The notes beneath the pieces were generated by a model. It was not told the origin of the DNA, searched no databases, and saw only the letters and a program-made list of their open reading frames with translations. A program made the position numbers and the translations under genes. Positions 8,814 through 17,666 of a stretch of DNA of 64,000 nucleotides are shown here, one piece after another; position 1 is the stretch's first letter; every line of letters begins with the position of its first letter. The stretch is from contig NZ_CP034661.1 in NCBI RefSeq assembly GCF_003971235.1, positions 2,046,001-2,110,000 of the forward strand, read 5' to 3'. This stretch comes from Chryseobacterium aureum. GTDB lineage: Bacteria; Bacteroidota; Bacteroidia; Flavobacteriales; Weeksellaceae.

Positions 8814-9788
8814 ATGGGAATTTTTGATAAAAGAGTAAGTTATAAGCCATTTGAATACCCGGAGGTTCTTCAATTTGTAGAGGCCATCAATAAATCGTTC
8901 TGGGTGCATTCGGAAGTGGACTTTACTGCAGATGTTCAGGATTTTCATTCGCAGTTGGAACCACATGAAAAGCATGCTGTGAAAAATGCGCTGTTAGCCA
9001 TTGCACAGATTGAGGTGTCTGTAAAGACATTCTGGGGGAATTTATACAACCATTTACCAAAGCCGGAATTCAATGGATTAGGATCTACTTTTGCTGAATG
9101 CGAGTTTCGTCATTCTGAAGCATATTCCCGTTTGCTGGAGGTATTAGGATATAATGATGAATTCCTTAACGTGATCGAAATTCCTGCCGTAAAAGGAAGA
9201 ATAGAATTCTTAGGAAATGCATTAAAACATGCTAATTCTGCTACCCCAAAAGAATATGTTTCCGCTTTATTGTTATTCAGTATTCTGGTGGAAAACGTTT
9301 CTCTTTTCTCGCAGTTTGCCATCATCCTTTCTTTCACAAGATTCAAAGGATTCATGAAAAACGTTTCCAATATCATCGCATGGACTTCCGTAGATGAGCA
9401 GATTCACGCCAATGCAGGAATCTACCTGATCAACAAAATCCGTGAGGAACAGCCTGATTTATTAACAGACAGTGATATTGAAGACATCTACACTTTGGTA
9501 GACGAATCTATCGCAAGAGAAGGTGATATCCTTAGCTGGATCTTCGAATTAGGAGAAATCGACAATGTTTCTAAAGAAGATTTATTAAACTTCATGAAAT
9601 ACCGTGTAGATGACAGCTTAAAGAAAATCAACATGAAAACAAGATACAACATCACTCCGGAACAATACAAACCAATGGTATGGTTCGAAGAGGAAGTTTT
9701 CGCCAATTCACTAGATGATTTCTTTGCAAAAAGACCTGTAGACTATACGAAACATGATAAAAGTATTACAGCAAACGATTTGTTTTAA
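8814..9788 (+). CDS. nrdB: Ribonucleoside-diphosphate reductase, beta (R2) subunit
   Basis: This ferritin-like subunit of class I ribonucleotide reductase generates the oxidant used by NrdA to make deoxynucleotides. The start MGIFDKRVSY at 8814 gives 324 residues; an upstream in-frame start at 8673 would add 47 residues that do not resemble the family. Metal ligands appear as Glu67, Glu97, His100, Glu160, Glu195 and His198, with Tyr104 in the radical-tyrosine position (E-x-x-H-x-x-x-Y). The first ligand is Glu where E. coli has Asp84. No N-terminal ATP-cone is present. It is first in an apparent operon with a small ORF and nrdA. Confidence 0.95.
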   Translation: MGIFDKRVSYKPFEYPEVLQFVEAINKSFWVHSEVDFTADVQDFHSQLEPHEKHAVKNALLAIAQIEVSVKTFWGNLYNHLPKPEFNGLGSTFAECEFRHSEAYSRLLEVLGYNDEFLNVIEIPAVKGRIEFLGNALKHANSATPKEYVSALLLFSILVENVSLFSQFAIILSFTRFKGFMKNVSNIIAWTSVDEQIHANAGIYLINKIREEQPDLLTDSDIEDIYTLVDESIAREGDILSWIFELGEIDNVSKEDLLNFMKYRVDDSLKKINMKTRYNITPEQYKPMVWFEEEVFANSLDDFFAKRPVDYTKHDKSITANDLF

Positions 9789-9895
9789 TACGGAGGCGCG
9801 AGCGAAGCGAGCGTCAAGGCAGTCAGTATCAGGAGTAATCCTTTTCTGATCAATAAGTGGAATTGCTGTTCATTAATAAAGCACAAATACAGAAA

Positions 9896-10186
9896 ATGAT
9901 CAATGTAATAGTAACCTATACGGTAAAGCCGGAATTTGTTCCAAACAATAAAACCAATATCCAAAAATTCCTGGAAGATTTTAAAAATTTAGATCCTTCC
10001 ACCTTTGAATACAAAGTTTTTATCAAGGAAGATGGGGTTACTTTTGTACACTACTCAAACTACATTAATGAAGAAGTTCAGCATGAAGTTTTGAATGTAC
10101 CGTCTTTTAAAGAATTTCAGAGATTAAGAGATGAAAGCGGGCTGAACGGTTCCCACAAAGTAGAAATTTTACAATCAATACAATAA
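9896..10186 (+). CDS. Small conserved-looking protein between nrdB and nrdA (ABM-like)
   Basis: A 96-residue soluble protein from the ATG at 9896 (MINVIVTYTVKPEFV). The alternation of MINVIVTYTVKPEF..., FLEDFKNLDPSTFEYKVFIKEDGVTFVHYSNY and VPSFKEFQRLRD resembles the antibiotic-biosynthesis-monooxygenase/dimeric alpha-beta barrel pattern, but I do not recognise a specific family with confidence. It sits 107 bp after nrdB and 54 bp before nrdA, so it is probably cotranscribed. Whether it affects the reductase is unknown. Confidence 0.7.
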   Translation: MINVIVTYTVKPEFVPNNKTNIQKFLEDFKNLDPSTFEYKVFIKEDGVTFVHYSNYINEEVQHEVLNVPSFKEFQRLRDESGLNGSHKVEILQSIQ

Positions 10187-10240
10187 AAAACAAAATTCCG
10201 GAGTGATTCTCTCATTCCGGAATTCGAAAATATAACATCT

Positions 10241-11899
10241 ATGGAAGAGCAAAATTCAAATATATGGTGGCTCAATGAAGAGTCTGAGCAGATGCTGAAC
10301 AGAGGATATCTGTTGAAAGGTGAAACGGTAGACGGAGCTATCGACAGAATTACGACAGCCGCTGCAAAAAGGTTATACAAACCTGAACTTCAACCGGCAT
10401 TCAAAGAAATGATCACAAAAGGATGGATCAGTTTCTCTTCTCCTGTATGGGCCAATATGGGAACAGAAAGGGGGCTTCCTATCTCATGTTTCAACACTCA
10501 CATTCCGGACAGCATCGAGGGAATTACTCACAAAATGGGTGAAGTGATCATGCAGACCAAAATCGGAGGAGGTACTTCAGGATATTTTGGAGAATTGAGA
10601 AACAGAGGAACTGCGGTAACGGATAACGGAAAATCTTCGGGAGCCGTTTCATTCATGAAGCTTTTTGATACAGCGATGGATGTTGTATCACAAGGAGGCG
10701 TAAGAAGAGGGGCTTTTGCTGCGTATTTAGATATTGACCACGGAGATATTGAAGAATTTTTATCCATTAAAGATATCGGAAGTCCTATTCAGAACCTGTT
10801 TACCGGAGTATGTGTACCCGATTACTGGATGCAGGATATGATAGACGGAGATATGGAAAAACGTAAAGTTTGGGCAAGAGTACTGGAAAGCCGCCAGCAA
10901 AAAGGGCTTCCTTATATTTTCTTCACAGACAACGTCAACAGAAATAAGCCTCAGGTGTATAAAGATTTGGGAATGACGGTGAATGCAAGTAACCTTTGTT
11001 CTGAAATCATGCTTCCATCCACTATGGAAGAGTCTTTCATCTGCTGCCTTTCTTCCATGAACCTTGAATTGTATGATGAATGGAAAGATACCGATGCTGT
11101 AAAATTGGCAGTATACTTCCTTGACGCTGTATTATCTGAATTTATTGACAAAACTGAAGGGAACTATTACCTGCAGGGAGCAAGAAACTTCGCCATGCGT
11201 CACAGAGCGCTGGGATTAGGAGTTTTAGGATACCATTCTTATCTGCAAAAAAATATGATTCCGTTTGAAAGCTTTGAAGCAACGCAATTCAACGCAAGAG
11301 CGTTCAGACACATCAAAGAACAGGCCGAGCAGGCTTCAAGAGAACTTGCCAATATCTATGGAGAGCCGGAAGTACTGAAAGGATACGGATTAAGAAATAC
11401 CACCACAATGGCTATTGCTCCTACCACTTCAAGTTCTGCAATCTTAGGACAAACTTCTCCCGGAATTGAACCTTTCTCTTCGAACTATTATAAAGCAGGT
11501 CTTGCCAAAGGAAACTTTATGCGTAAGAACAAATACCTGGCAAAACTATTAAAAGAAAAAGGGCTGGATAACGAAGAGACATGGAGAACGATCATGCTCA
11601 ACCATGGATCAGTACAACATCTGAACGAACTTACTCCTGAAGAAAAAGCAGTATTTAAAACGTTCAAAGAAATTTCTCCAATGGAAATTATCTCTCAGGC
11701 AGCACAAAGACAGCAATACATTGATCAGGCACAATCTCTGAACCTTCAGATTCCTTCTACAATGCCTGTAAAAGATGTAAACTACCTTTATATAGAAGCT
11801 TGGAAGAAGGGAGTAAAAACACTTTACTACCAAAGAAGTTCATCGGTTTCAAAAGAAATGATGGTTAACTTCGTATCATGTTCAAGCTGTGAGGCATAG
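10241..11899 (+). CDS. nrdA: Ribonucleoside-diphosphate reductase, alpha (R1) subunit, short form
   Basis: This catalytic subunit reduces ribonucleotides to deoxyribonucleotides. Key residues are visible: Cys83 (PISCFN), the Asn251/Cys253/Glu255 motif (NLCSE), the second active-site Cys at 268/269 (FICCLSSMNL), the radical-transfer pair Tyr529-Tyr530 (TLYYQ) and the C-terminal redox pair Cys547/Cys550 (CSSC). At 552 residues it is about 200 shorter than E. coli NrdA and has no ATP-cone, so allosteric overall-activity control by dATP through a cone is not expected. A terminator follows at 11927. Confidence 0.95.
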   Translation: MEEQNSNIWWLNEESEQMLNRGYLLKGETVDGAIDRITTAAAKRLYKPELQPAFKEMITKGWISFSSPVWANMGTERGLPISCFNTHIPDSIEGITHKMGEVIMQTKIGGGTSGYFGELRNRGTAVTDNGKSSGAVSFMKLFDTAMDVVSQGGVRRGAFAAYLDIDHGDIEEFLSIKDIGSPIQNLFTGVCVPDYWMQDMIDGDMEKRKVWARVLESRQQKGLPYIFFTDNVNRNKPQVYKDLGMTVNASNLCSEIMLPSTMEESFICCLSSMNLELYDEWKDTDAVKLAVYFLDAVLSEFIDKTEGNYYLQGARNFAMRHRALGLGVLGYHSYLQKNMIPFESFEATQFNARAFRHIKEQAEQASRELANIYGEPEVLKGYGLRNTTTMAIAPTTSSSAILGQTSPGIEPFSSNYYKAGLAKGNFMRKNKYLAKLLKEKGLDNEETWRTIMLNHGSVQHLNELTPEEKAVFKTFKEISPMEIISQAAQRQQYIDQAQSLNLQIPSTMPVKDVNYLYIEAWKKGVKTLYYQRSSSVSKEMMVNFVSCSSCEA

Positions 11900-11926
11900 A
11901 CCAAGTAATAAACACGCTATATTTAC

Positions 11927-11956
11927 AAAAGCATACCGAAAGGTGTGCTTTTGTCG
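11927..11956 (+). terminator. Terminator after nrdA
   Basis: Stem AAAAGCATACC / GGTGTGCTTTT (one G-T pair), loop GAAA, followed by T-rich sequence; 28 bp after the nrdA stop. Confidence 0.8.
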
Positions 11957-11972
11957 TTTTCAATGTTAATAA

Positions 11973-12000
11973 GTTTTGGCTGAAGCCCGTTCCTATTGAA
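11973..12000. repeat. GGCTnAAGCC-type dispersed repeat, collapsed copy
   Basis: GTTTTGGCTGAAGCC is followed directly by CGTTCCTATTGAA. The first half matches the left part and the second half the right part of the fuller copies at 25847-25916 and 63075-63143, as if the middle had been lost by recombination between the two GGCT-AAGCC cores. The rest of the 303-bp gap 11900-12202 holds three TCAATTA units (12101-12121) and the two terminators, nothing coding. Confidence 0.65.
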
Positions 12001-12138
12001 TAATTACAGCTTGTATATTATTATTTTGAGCATTTCCCACGTGTATTTAAAATGGTGTAACAATAAAATATATTTCTTAAATCGGTAAAATCATCATTCA
12101 TCAATTATCAATTATCAATTAAATATACTATCCATAAA

Positions 12139-12165
12139 AAAGATCCGGAAAGAAAATCCGGACCT
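12139..12165 (-). terminator. Terminator after the Oar-like receptor
   Basis: On the minus strand the arms AGGTCCGGA / TCCGGATCT are followed by a T run. It sits 38 bp after the receptor stop codon. Confidence 0.7.
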
Positions 12166-12202
12166 TTGAAAAAGAATTATGAAGTAAAATGTAAAAGCGC
12201 TG

Positions 12203-15200
12203 TTAAAAATTGTATCGTACTCCAAACTGAGCCTGGAATCTTGATGCAAACTGATCAATGGTATAAGGCAGTCCAGGCGTTTTAAAGTTGTACGTAGGAT
12301 CTCCTGCGGAAGGCTGGCCTGTTGCTATATTCCCTGCCTTTGTCAATCCTACGCTTGCTGTAGAGTTGAACGTATTAGGAACGAAATATACCTTACCCCA
12401 GTCTTTGTTCAGCAAATTGGTAAAATTGATGATGCTTAAAGAGATTTGTATCGTATTCTTGGATTTCTTACTCAGCCTGATTTCATCCATTATTCTGATA
12501 TCTGCCTGAATATTCCATGGGGTAACATCTCCGTTTCTTTCTGTGAATTTACCGCGTCTGGATTTCAGGTAGTCATTACTGTTGACAAAGTTTTCGTAAT
12601 CCGTAATCTGCTGCTGAGCAGTGACAACCACATTTCCTGCTGCATCCTTTATAGGAACGATATATTTGGCAGCTTCCGCAGCATCTTTAAAAATGTAAGC
12701 AAGTCCTGCTGCCTGCCCTGTATTAGCAATTGTGCTGTTCACAAATCCCCATGAAAAAGGATTTCCGGACTGGGCATTGAAATAGACATTGGTGTATAAT
12801 CTGTTCATATCAGAAATAGGAAAGGCATACCCCAGATTGGCTACCACTCTGTTCTTGATGGCAAAATTGGATGTTGTTAGTTTCGGGTCATTAGGCGTAA
12901 GAGACTGATTCATCTGCCAGTTACTTTCCATAGAATTTCTGATCCCGTTGGTAATGTCTTTAGCATCTCCGTAAGTGTATGCCACAAAGAAATTGAATCC
13001 GAAATCATACGACTTTGAAAGCTGTGCTGTCAGGTTATAACGGTATCCTTCTTTTGTATTGGATAAAAGATAGGCATTAGAGAAGTTACTGTTGATATTC
13101 GTAGTGTAGACAGGCATTTCATGATTCGTGTCATAACTATAATAAGTCACATTATCCGTCTTGTTTACCTGCTGGAATTTCAGATCATAAAGCACTTTCG
13201 TATAGATCCCCTCTAAAGTAAGTTTATATCCTGCTAAAGTATAATCAAAAGCCAATGAACTTCTCCACACTCTTGGCATTTTAAAATTGTTATCAATAAG
13301 GTCTACCTGTACTTTTGAAGAATTTTGCCATTTCGGGAAATTAGCGCTGTTCAGCGGATCTCCGTTGGCAGCAAGCTGTGCCGCCGTTGGTCCGTTATAA
13401 TCGTAACTTCCGAAGCCTACGCCATCATTATAGTAAGCGTATCCTAACCATGCAAAAGGAATTCTTCCCACAAATATACCGGAACCCCCTCTTAGCACCA
13501 TAGATCTGTTCTCGGTAAGATCAATGGTAAATCCAAGTCTTGGAGAGAATGTCGGTTTATTCAGATAGTTGTTGGTAAGCTGGCTTAATGGAGTGTAGCT
13601 GTAGGTATTTCCATAATTGGGATCCTGAGGAGAATTGGTTACCAGTGGGCTCAGTTGAGGTTTATTCGGTAAATCTGTATAATCTACTCTCACTCCCGGT
13701 GAAAGTCTTACTCTTCCCCAGTTGATTTCATCCTGCAGATATAGGGAAAGCAGATTGACTTTATACTGAGCATACGGATTATCAAAAAGTGTCTGTCTGC
13801 TGTCTCCGTTAAAAGGATAGGTCCCTCTTATTCTGGAAGGGGTTCCGTTATAAAAATCAGTAAGATTTTTGTATGAAATTCTTCCGTTTAAAGCATTTAC
13901 AAAACCGTAATTGATATTGTACAGCTCATTGTGGGTTCCCAATAAGAAAGTGTGATTTCCTGTTTTATAGGTAAGGTTGTCAGTAATTTCGAAAGTCTTC
14001 TGTTTCATATTGAAAACCGTTGCTTCCCTGTCATTTCCAAGAAGAATAGTTCCACCATTGTAAGCAATTTCCACCTGAGGAAACATCGCGTTGCCGGAAG
14101 TAGGATCCCTGTAATCATGAATGGAAGAATAGCCCAGCACCAAATTATTGCTCCATTGATTATTAAAACGGCTTTTTAATTCAAGTGTGGTGGTAGAAGC
14201 TGTATTTTTCTGAACGAAATCCATGCTGGAGAATCTGAAGTTGGCTCCGTCTCTTTCCAGGTTGGATGCCTGTGAAAATACCGTGTTGTTTTTAATGGAT
14301 AAAGTGTGTTTATCATTAATCTTCCAGTCTAGCTTATTGAAAAGCTTAGAACTTTCAGAGAAATTATTGTACTGATTAAAGCTTCCTACATTGAATCCAT
14401 ATTTATTTTTTACAAAATCTGAAATCTGCTGCGCAGTCTGCTCATTCACTAATGCTCCCGGATCGTTGGCATTATAGAAAACAGGATCTGTTCTTTTGGT
14501 ATATTCCAGGTTGGTAAACAGGAATACCTTATCTCTTACAATTGGTAATCCTACTCTTCCACCATAAATAAAGTCTTCAAAATCACTTGGCATTTTAGAA
14601 TTATCCCCTACTCTGTTTCTTCCGGTAATCGCCGCATTTCTTCCGTATGCATAAATTGAACCTGTAACGTCATTGCTTCCGCTTCGGGTTACCGCATTAA
14701 TACTTCCCCCCAAGAAGTTCCCCAATTTCACATCATAAGGTGCAATATACACCTGCACGTCCTGAATGGCATCCAGGCTTATAGAATTGGAGCGTGTGCT
14801 GCTCCCAGGCATTCCTGAAGTTCCGGTCTGCCCTCCCAGTGAAGGGCTGAAACCAATAGCATCATTATTAATAGAACCATCAATAGTCACGTTATTGTAC
14901 CGGAAATTGGTTCCGTTGAAAGAATTGTTGGCACTTTGAGGAACCAGTTTGGTAACATCCTGAATCCCTCTGTTAATATTCGGAAGACCGGAAATCTGCG
15001 CCTGGCTGATTCCTACTCCATATTTTGCCATCGTTTTTTTGGAAGTAATTTTTACCTCATCAATTGTTTTTTCTTTGCTTCCCACTTCTACTACAGGTAA
15101 ATCATTATTCCCTAAAGAAAGCTGAAGGTTGGGGTTTTCATAAATAACCTGTGATCCATCGGATATTTCTATTTTATAAGGTCCTCCCGGCTGAAGATTA

Positions 15201-15388
15201 TCAAGACTGAACTGCCCTTTGCTATTGCTTTTCGTTTCAAAGGTACTATTGGTAGGGAGGTGTACAACCTTTACAGTAACTTCAGAAGAAATCCCTTTTA
15301 ATCTTCCGAAAATTTTAGAGCTGGTTTCCTGTGAAAATGCAAACCCGAACGATAACAGAGCAAAAGCACAGATGATTTTTTTCTTCAT
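12203..15388 (-). CDS. Oar-like TonB-dependent outer-membrane receptor
   Basis: A 1061-residue outer-membrane protein. It has a signal peptide (MKKKIICAFALLSFGFAFSQ), a carboxypeptidase-regulatory-like/CNA-B-type domain (about 25-100), a plug domain (about 120-240, with GGSINAVTRSGSNDVTGSIY at its end) and a long beta-barrel ending in the aromatic-terminated GVRYNF. Absence of a typical CarboxypepD_reg DPGTGEPL block and the presence of the GSSTRSN...IQDVQVYIAPYDV plug place it with Oar-type receptors rather than SusC. No SusD partner is adjacent. The ligand is unknown. Confidence 0.88.
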   Translation of the reverse strand: MKKKIICAFALLSFGFAFSQETSSKIFGRLKGISSEVTVKVVHLPTNSTFETKSNSKGQFSLDNLQPGGPYKIEISDGSQVIYENPNLQLSLGNNDLPVVEVGSKEKTIDEVKITSKKTMAKYGVGISQAQISGLPNINRGIQDVTKLVPQSANNSFNGTNFRYNNVTIDGSINNDAIGFSPSLGGQTGTSGMPGSSTRSNSISLDAIQDVQVYIAPYDVKLGNFLGGSINAVTRSGSNDVTGSIYAYGRNAAITGRNRVGDNSKMPSDFEDFIYGGRVGLPIVRDKVFLFTNLEYTKRTDPVFYNANDPGALVNEQTAQQISDFVKNKYGFNVGSFNQYNNFSESSKLFNKLDWKINDKHTLSIKNNTVFSQASNLERDGANFRFSSMDFVQKNTASTTTLELKSRFNNQWSNNLVLGYSSIHDYRDPTSGNAMFPQVEIAYNGGTILLGNDREATVFNMKQKTFEITDNLTYKTGNHTFLLGTHNELYNINYGFVNALNGRISYKNLTDFYNGTPSRIRGTYPFNGDSRQTLFDNPYAQYKVNLLSLYLQDEINWGRVRLSPGVRVDYTDLPNKPQLSPLVTNSPQDPNYGNTYSYTPLSQLTNNYLNKPTFSPRLGFTIDLTENRSMVLRGGSGIFVGRIPFAWLGYAYYNDGVGFGSYDYNGPTAAQLAANGDPLNSANFPKWQNSSKVQVDLIDNNFKMPRVWRSSLAFDYTLAGYKLTLEGIYTKVLYDLKFQQVNKTDNVTYYSYDTNHEMPVYTTNINSNFSNAYLLSNTKEGYRYNLTAQLSKSYDFGFNFFVAYTYGDAKDITNGIRNSMESNWQMNQSLTPNDPKLTTSNFAIKNRVVANLGYAFPISDMNRLYTNVYFNAQSGNPFSWGFVNSTIANTGQAAGLAYIFKDAAEAAKYIVPIKDAAGNVVVTAQQQITDYENFVNSNDYLKSRRGKFTERNGDVTPWNIQADIRIMDEIRLSKKSKNTIQISLSIINFTNLLNKDWGKVYFVPNTFNSTASVGLTKAGNIATGQPSAGDPTYNFKTPGLPYTIDQFASRFQAQFGVRYNF

Positions 15389-15705
15389 ATTTTATTCGCT
15401 ATAAACTTGGTGTAAAATTATGCCTAGTAAAAATGAAGTATGGTAACATAGAATTAACATTACGTAACAGAATGTTTAATATTTCCTTAAAAAAAACTTA
15501 ATAGAAAGAGGGGGAAGGATTGAAAAAAATTTCTACTGAAAGGCGTAAAAACCATTCTGTTGTAAAGCTTTCCCGAATAATTAAGCCGCCCAAAAAATCC
15601 ATTACAAACAACTATTTCTGCTGAATTACTTTCCATAAAATCATAAGATGCTCTGATATTTTTGGTTTATATTTGTGTTTATTGTTTAATATCAAAACTA
15701 CAGAT
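15389..15705. other. Intergenic region between Oar-like gene and DUF72 gene
   Basis: This 317-bp region separates divergent genes. No coding signal is visible. It contains the -7 box of the DUF72 gene at 15668-15675. I found no clear promoter box for the receptor. Confidence 0.6.
15668..15675 (+). promoter_or_regulatory. -7 box of the DUF72 gene
   Basis: TATATTTG, an exact TAnnTTTG match, 31 bp before the ATG at 15706; no TTG at standard spacing. Confidence 0.5.
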
Positions 15706-16596
15706 ATGAAATTCGGACAAGTAGAAGACCCTTCAAAAATAGATTTCACATTACCTGAAGACCATCCCAGAACTAAAGAAATACTGGCTCTCAATAAAAA
15801 AGGACTGGAAAACATTTCTATCGGATGCGCCAAATGGAACAAAACGGATCTTAAAGGTTTTTATCCCAAAGGAACCAAGGATGAGCTTACCTATTACGCA
15901 ACTCAGTTTAATTCTATTGAGCTGAATGCTACTTTCTACGGAATGCCTACGCCTGATCAGGTAACTACATGGAAAGAAAAAACGCCGTCAGATTTTAAAT
16001 TTTTCCCAAAAATCACCAATACCGTTTCCCATTTCAGAAGATTGATTGATGTGACGGATCCTGTTACACAGTTTGCATCTTCCGTTATTAATTTTGATGA
16101 GAAACTGGGAATGGCTTTCCTTCAGCTTCATGATAATTTTAAGCCGAAGGATTATGACAGGCTGGAAAAGTTTGTAAAGGAGTGGCCTAAAGAAGTTCCG
16201 CTGGCCATTGAGCTCAGAAATACAGAATGGTTTACCGATGAAGAAATTCTGAATACCACCTGTGAACTTTTTGAAGCCCACAACATCACTAATATTATTG
16301 TAGATACCGCAGGAAGAAGAGATATGCTTCATATGCGTCTTACAACTCCCAATGCATTTATCCGCTATGTAGGAGCCAATGCAGAAAGTGACTATGAAAG
16401 GCTGGACGACTGGTTGAAGCATCTTACCCGATGGAAAAAAGAAGGACTACAGAATCTTTACTTTTTCGTACACCAGAATATTGAAAAAGCGTCTCCTTTA
16501 TTATCTGCTTATTTCATTAAGAAAGTGAATGAGGAATGGAAAACAGATATTCATATTCCACAAATGGCTACAGAGAGTACAGGAACACTTTTTTAA
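15706..16596 (+). CDS. DUF72 (YecE-like) family protein
   Basis: A 296-residue soluble protein from MKFGQVEDPSKIDF. The DUF72 TIM-barrel-like pattern is clear: ISIGCAKWNKTDLKGFYP, YYATQFNSIELNATFYGMP, FKFFPKITNTVSHFRRL and VPLAIELRNTEWF. An ATG at 15673 lies 33 bp upstream in frame but sits on the -7 box, so the later start is preferred. Biochemical function of the family is not established. It stands alone. Confidence 0.88.
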   Translation: MKFGQVEDPSKIDFTLPEDHPRTKEILALNKKGLENISIGCAKWNKTDLKGFYPKGTKDELTYYATQFNSIELNATFYGMPTPDQVTTWKEKTPSDFKFFPKITNTVSHFRRLIDVTDPVTQFASSVINFDEKLGMAFLQLHDNFKPKDYDRLEKFVKEWPKEVPLAIELRNTEWFTDEEILNTTCELFEAHNITNIIVDTAGRRDMLHMRLTTPNAFIRYVGANAESDYERLDDWLKHLTRWKKEGLQNLYFFVHQNIEKASPLLSAYFIKKVNEEWKTDIHIPQMATESTGTLF

Positions 16597-16687
16597 GTGA
16601 TATTGTGTTTATTTAATAGAATAATTTCGATATCTCTTTTAAACTGCAGTTTCTTTCCATTTCCTGACGAAAAAATTCGTAAATTAG

Positions 16688-16717
16688 AGTATAATGTTTT
16701 TCATCAATCATTATACT
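16688..16717. promoter_or_regulatory. Inverted repeat upstream of the 76-residue protein gene
   Basis: AGTATAATG (16688-16696) and CATTATACT (16709-16717) are perfect inverted arms with a 12-bp spacer, 17 bp before the ATG. It could be an operator or a leader hairpin. Confidence 0.45.
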
Positions 16718-16733
16718 TTAAAAAACATAAATC

Positions 16734-16964
16734 ATGGGAAAGGAAATTTGTACTATCAGTATTACCAATAACTGGCTTGGTGATGAATATATTTTTTATG
16801 ACGATGATACCATAAAAAGAGTATATGACAGCCACAGTCTGAACTCCAATAAAACGGAGTGGATTGCCCCAAAAAGTATTAATAAACATACTAAAGACAA
16901 GCTGATCAGAGCCTGCCCTGAAGATTGTAAAGAACAGGTCATGCATATTCTTGATTACCCGTAA
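16734..16964 (+). CDS. Small hypothetical protein, 76 residues
   Basis: MGKEICTISITNNWLGDEYI... is a soluble, acidic protein with three cysteines, two in ACPEDCKEQ near the C-terminus. The good codon use, the upstream inverted repeat and a terminator directly after the stop support a real gene. I do not recognise the family. Confidence 0.65.
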   Translation: MGKEICTISITNNWLGDEYIFYDDDTIKRVYDSHSLNSNKTEWIAPKSINKHTKDKLIRACPEDCKEQVMHILDYP

Positions 16965-16966
16965 AC

Positions 16967-17003
16967 AAAAAGGGAATGAGACTTTTATAGCTCATCCCCT
17001 TTT
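16967..17003. terminator. Bidirectional terminator
   Basis: Stem AAAAGGGAATGAG / CTCATCCCCTTTT, one mismatch, with A/T runs on both sides, between convergent genes at 16964 and 17004. Confidence 0.8.
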
Positions 17004-17597
17004 TTATTTATTTTTCCGAAGAAGCAATACCAGGTTGAGAAACAACAGAAGGAAATCCAGCGTAATCCAGATACCCTGTTTTGTATTTTCATAGTTGTAA
17101 GCATCGATCTGTTTTTTGGCAGTATCAGAAAGCTTCATGCTCTGATTGATGTAATTCTGAACCTCCACAATCTGATCAATATTTTTATTGGGTACGGAAT
17201 GCTGTGAAAAGTAGACCAGGTTTTTCTTTCCGAGATATCCTGCAATCCAGTATTCATCAGACTTGTCCATTTTCAGATATTCTATTCTGTAATATTCCGG
17301 ACGTATTTTCCCGATATGTTTGGGCTCAAGGGTTGTACTTCTGTCGGTTTTATTTACATTAATCATGTAAAAATCTAATGCCTGAGGAAGTTTATTAACC
17401 ACCTGCAGTCCCACAGAATTGTCTACGAACGCCACCGCACTTTTCTTAATAAACCAGTAGGTAAAAACAGATATTGAAAAGACCAGTGTTACAATACGAA
17501 ACAGCTTTGCCCACCTCGCTATACTTCCTGATTTTACCTTAAACAGGATCAAAGAAAGAACAGAAGCCAGAAATATTATAAAAATAATGAGTGTCAT
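17004..17597 (-). CDS. Hypothetical membrane protein
   Basis: A 197-residue protein with membrane helices at residues 2-20 and about 33-50, a soluble, probably periplasmic, domain of about 120 residues, and a third helix near the C-terminus (GIWITLDFLLLFLNLVLLLRKNK). I do not recognise the family. The ATG lies only 7 bp from a -7 box (TATCTTTG, 17604-17611), so its mRNA may have almost no leader. Confidence 0.72.
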   Translation of the reverse strand: MTLIIFIIFLASVLSLILFKVKSGSIARWAKLFRIVTLVFSISVFTYWFIKKSAVAFVDNSVGLQVVNKLPQALDFYMINVNKTDRSTTLEPKHIGKIRPEYYRIEYLKMDKSDEYWIAGYLGKKNLVYFSQHSVPNKNIDQIVEVQNYINQSMKLSDTAKKQIDAYNYENTKQGIWITLDFLLLFLNLVLLLRKNK

Positions 17598-17603
17598 ATT
17601 TTA

Positions 17604-17639
17604 CAAAGATACTTCTTATCTCTATTTTATCTATATTTG
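17604..17639. promoter_or_regulatory. Close divergent -7 boxes
   Basis: TATCTTTG on the minus strand (17611-17604) faces the membrane-protein gene, and TATATTTG on the plus strand (17632-17639) faces the beta-barrel gene. The two promoters must overlap in their upstream halves. Confidence 0.5.
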
Positions 17640-17666
17640 CGCCCATATTTTTAATTTTAAATAACC

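Noticed and set aside
9790..9818. GC-rich GCGAGCGAAGCGAGCG island after nrdB
   Set aside because: Not self-complementary and seen once; possibly a dispersed repeat but no second copy is in the window.
16597..16815. 72-codon frame after the DUF72 gene
   Set aside because: Overlaps the better-supported 76-residue gene and its inverted repeat; poor composition.
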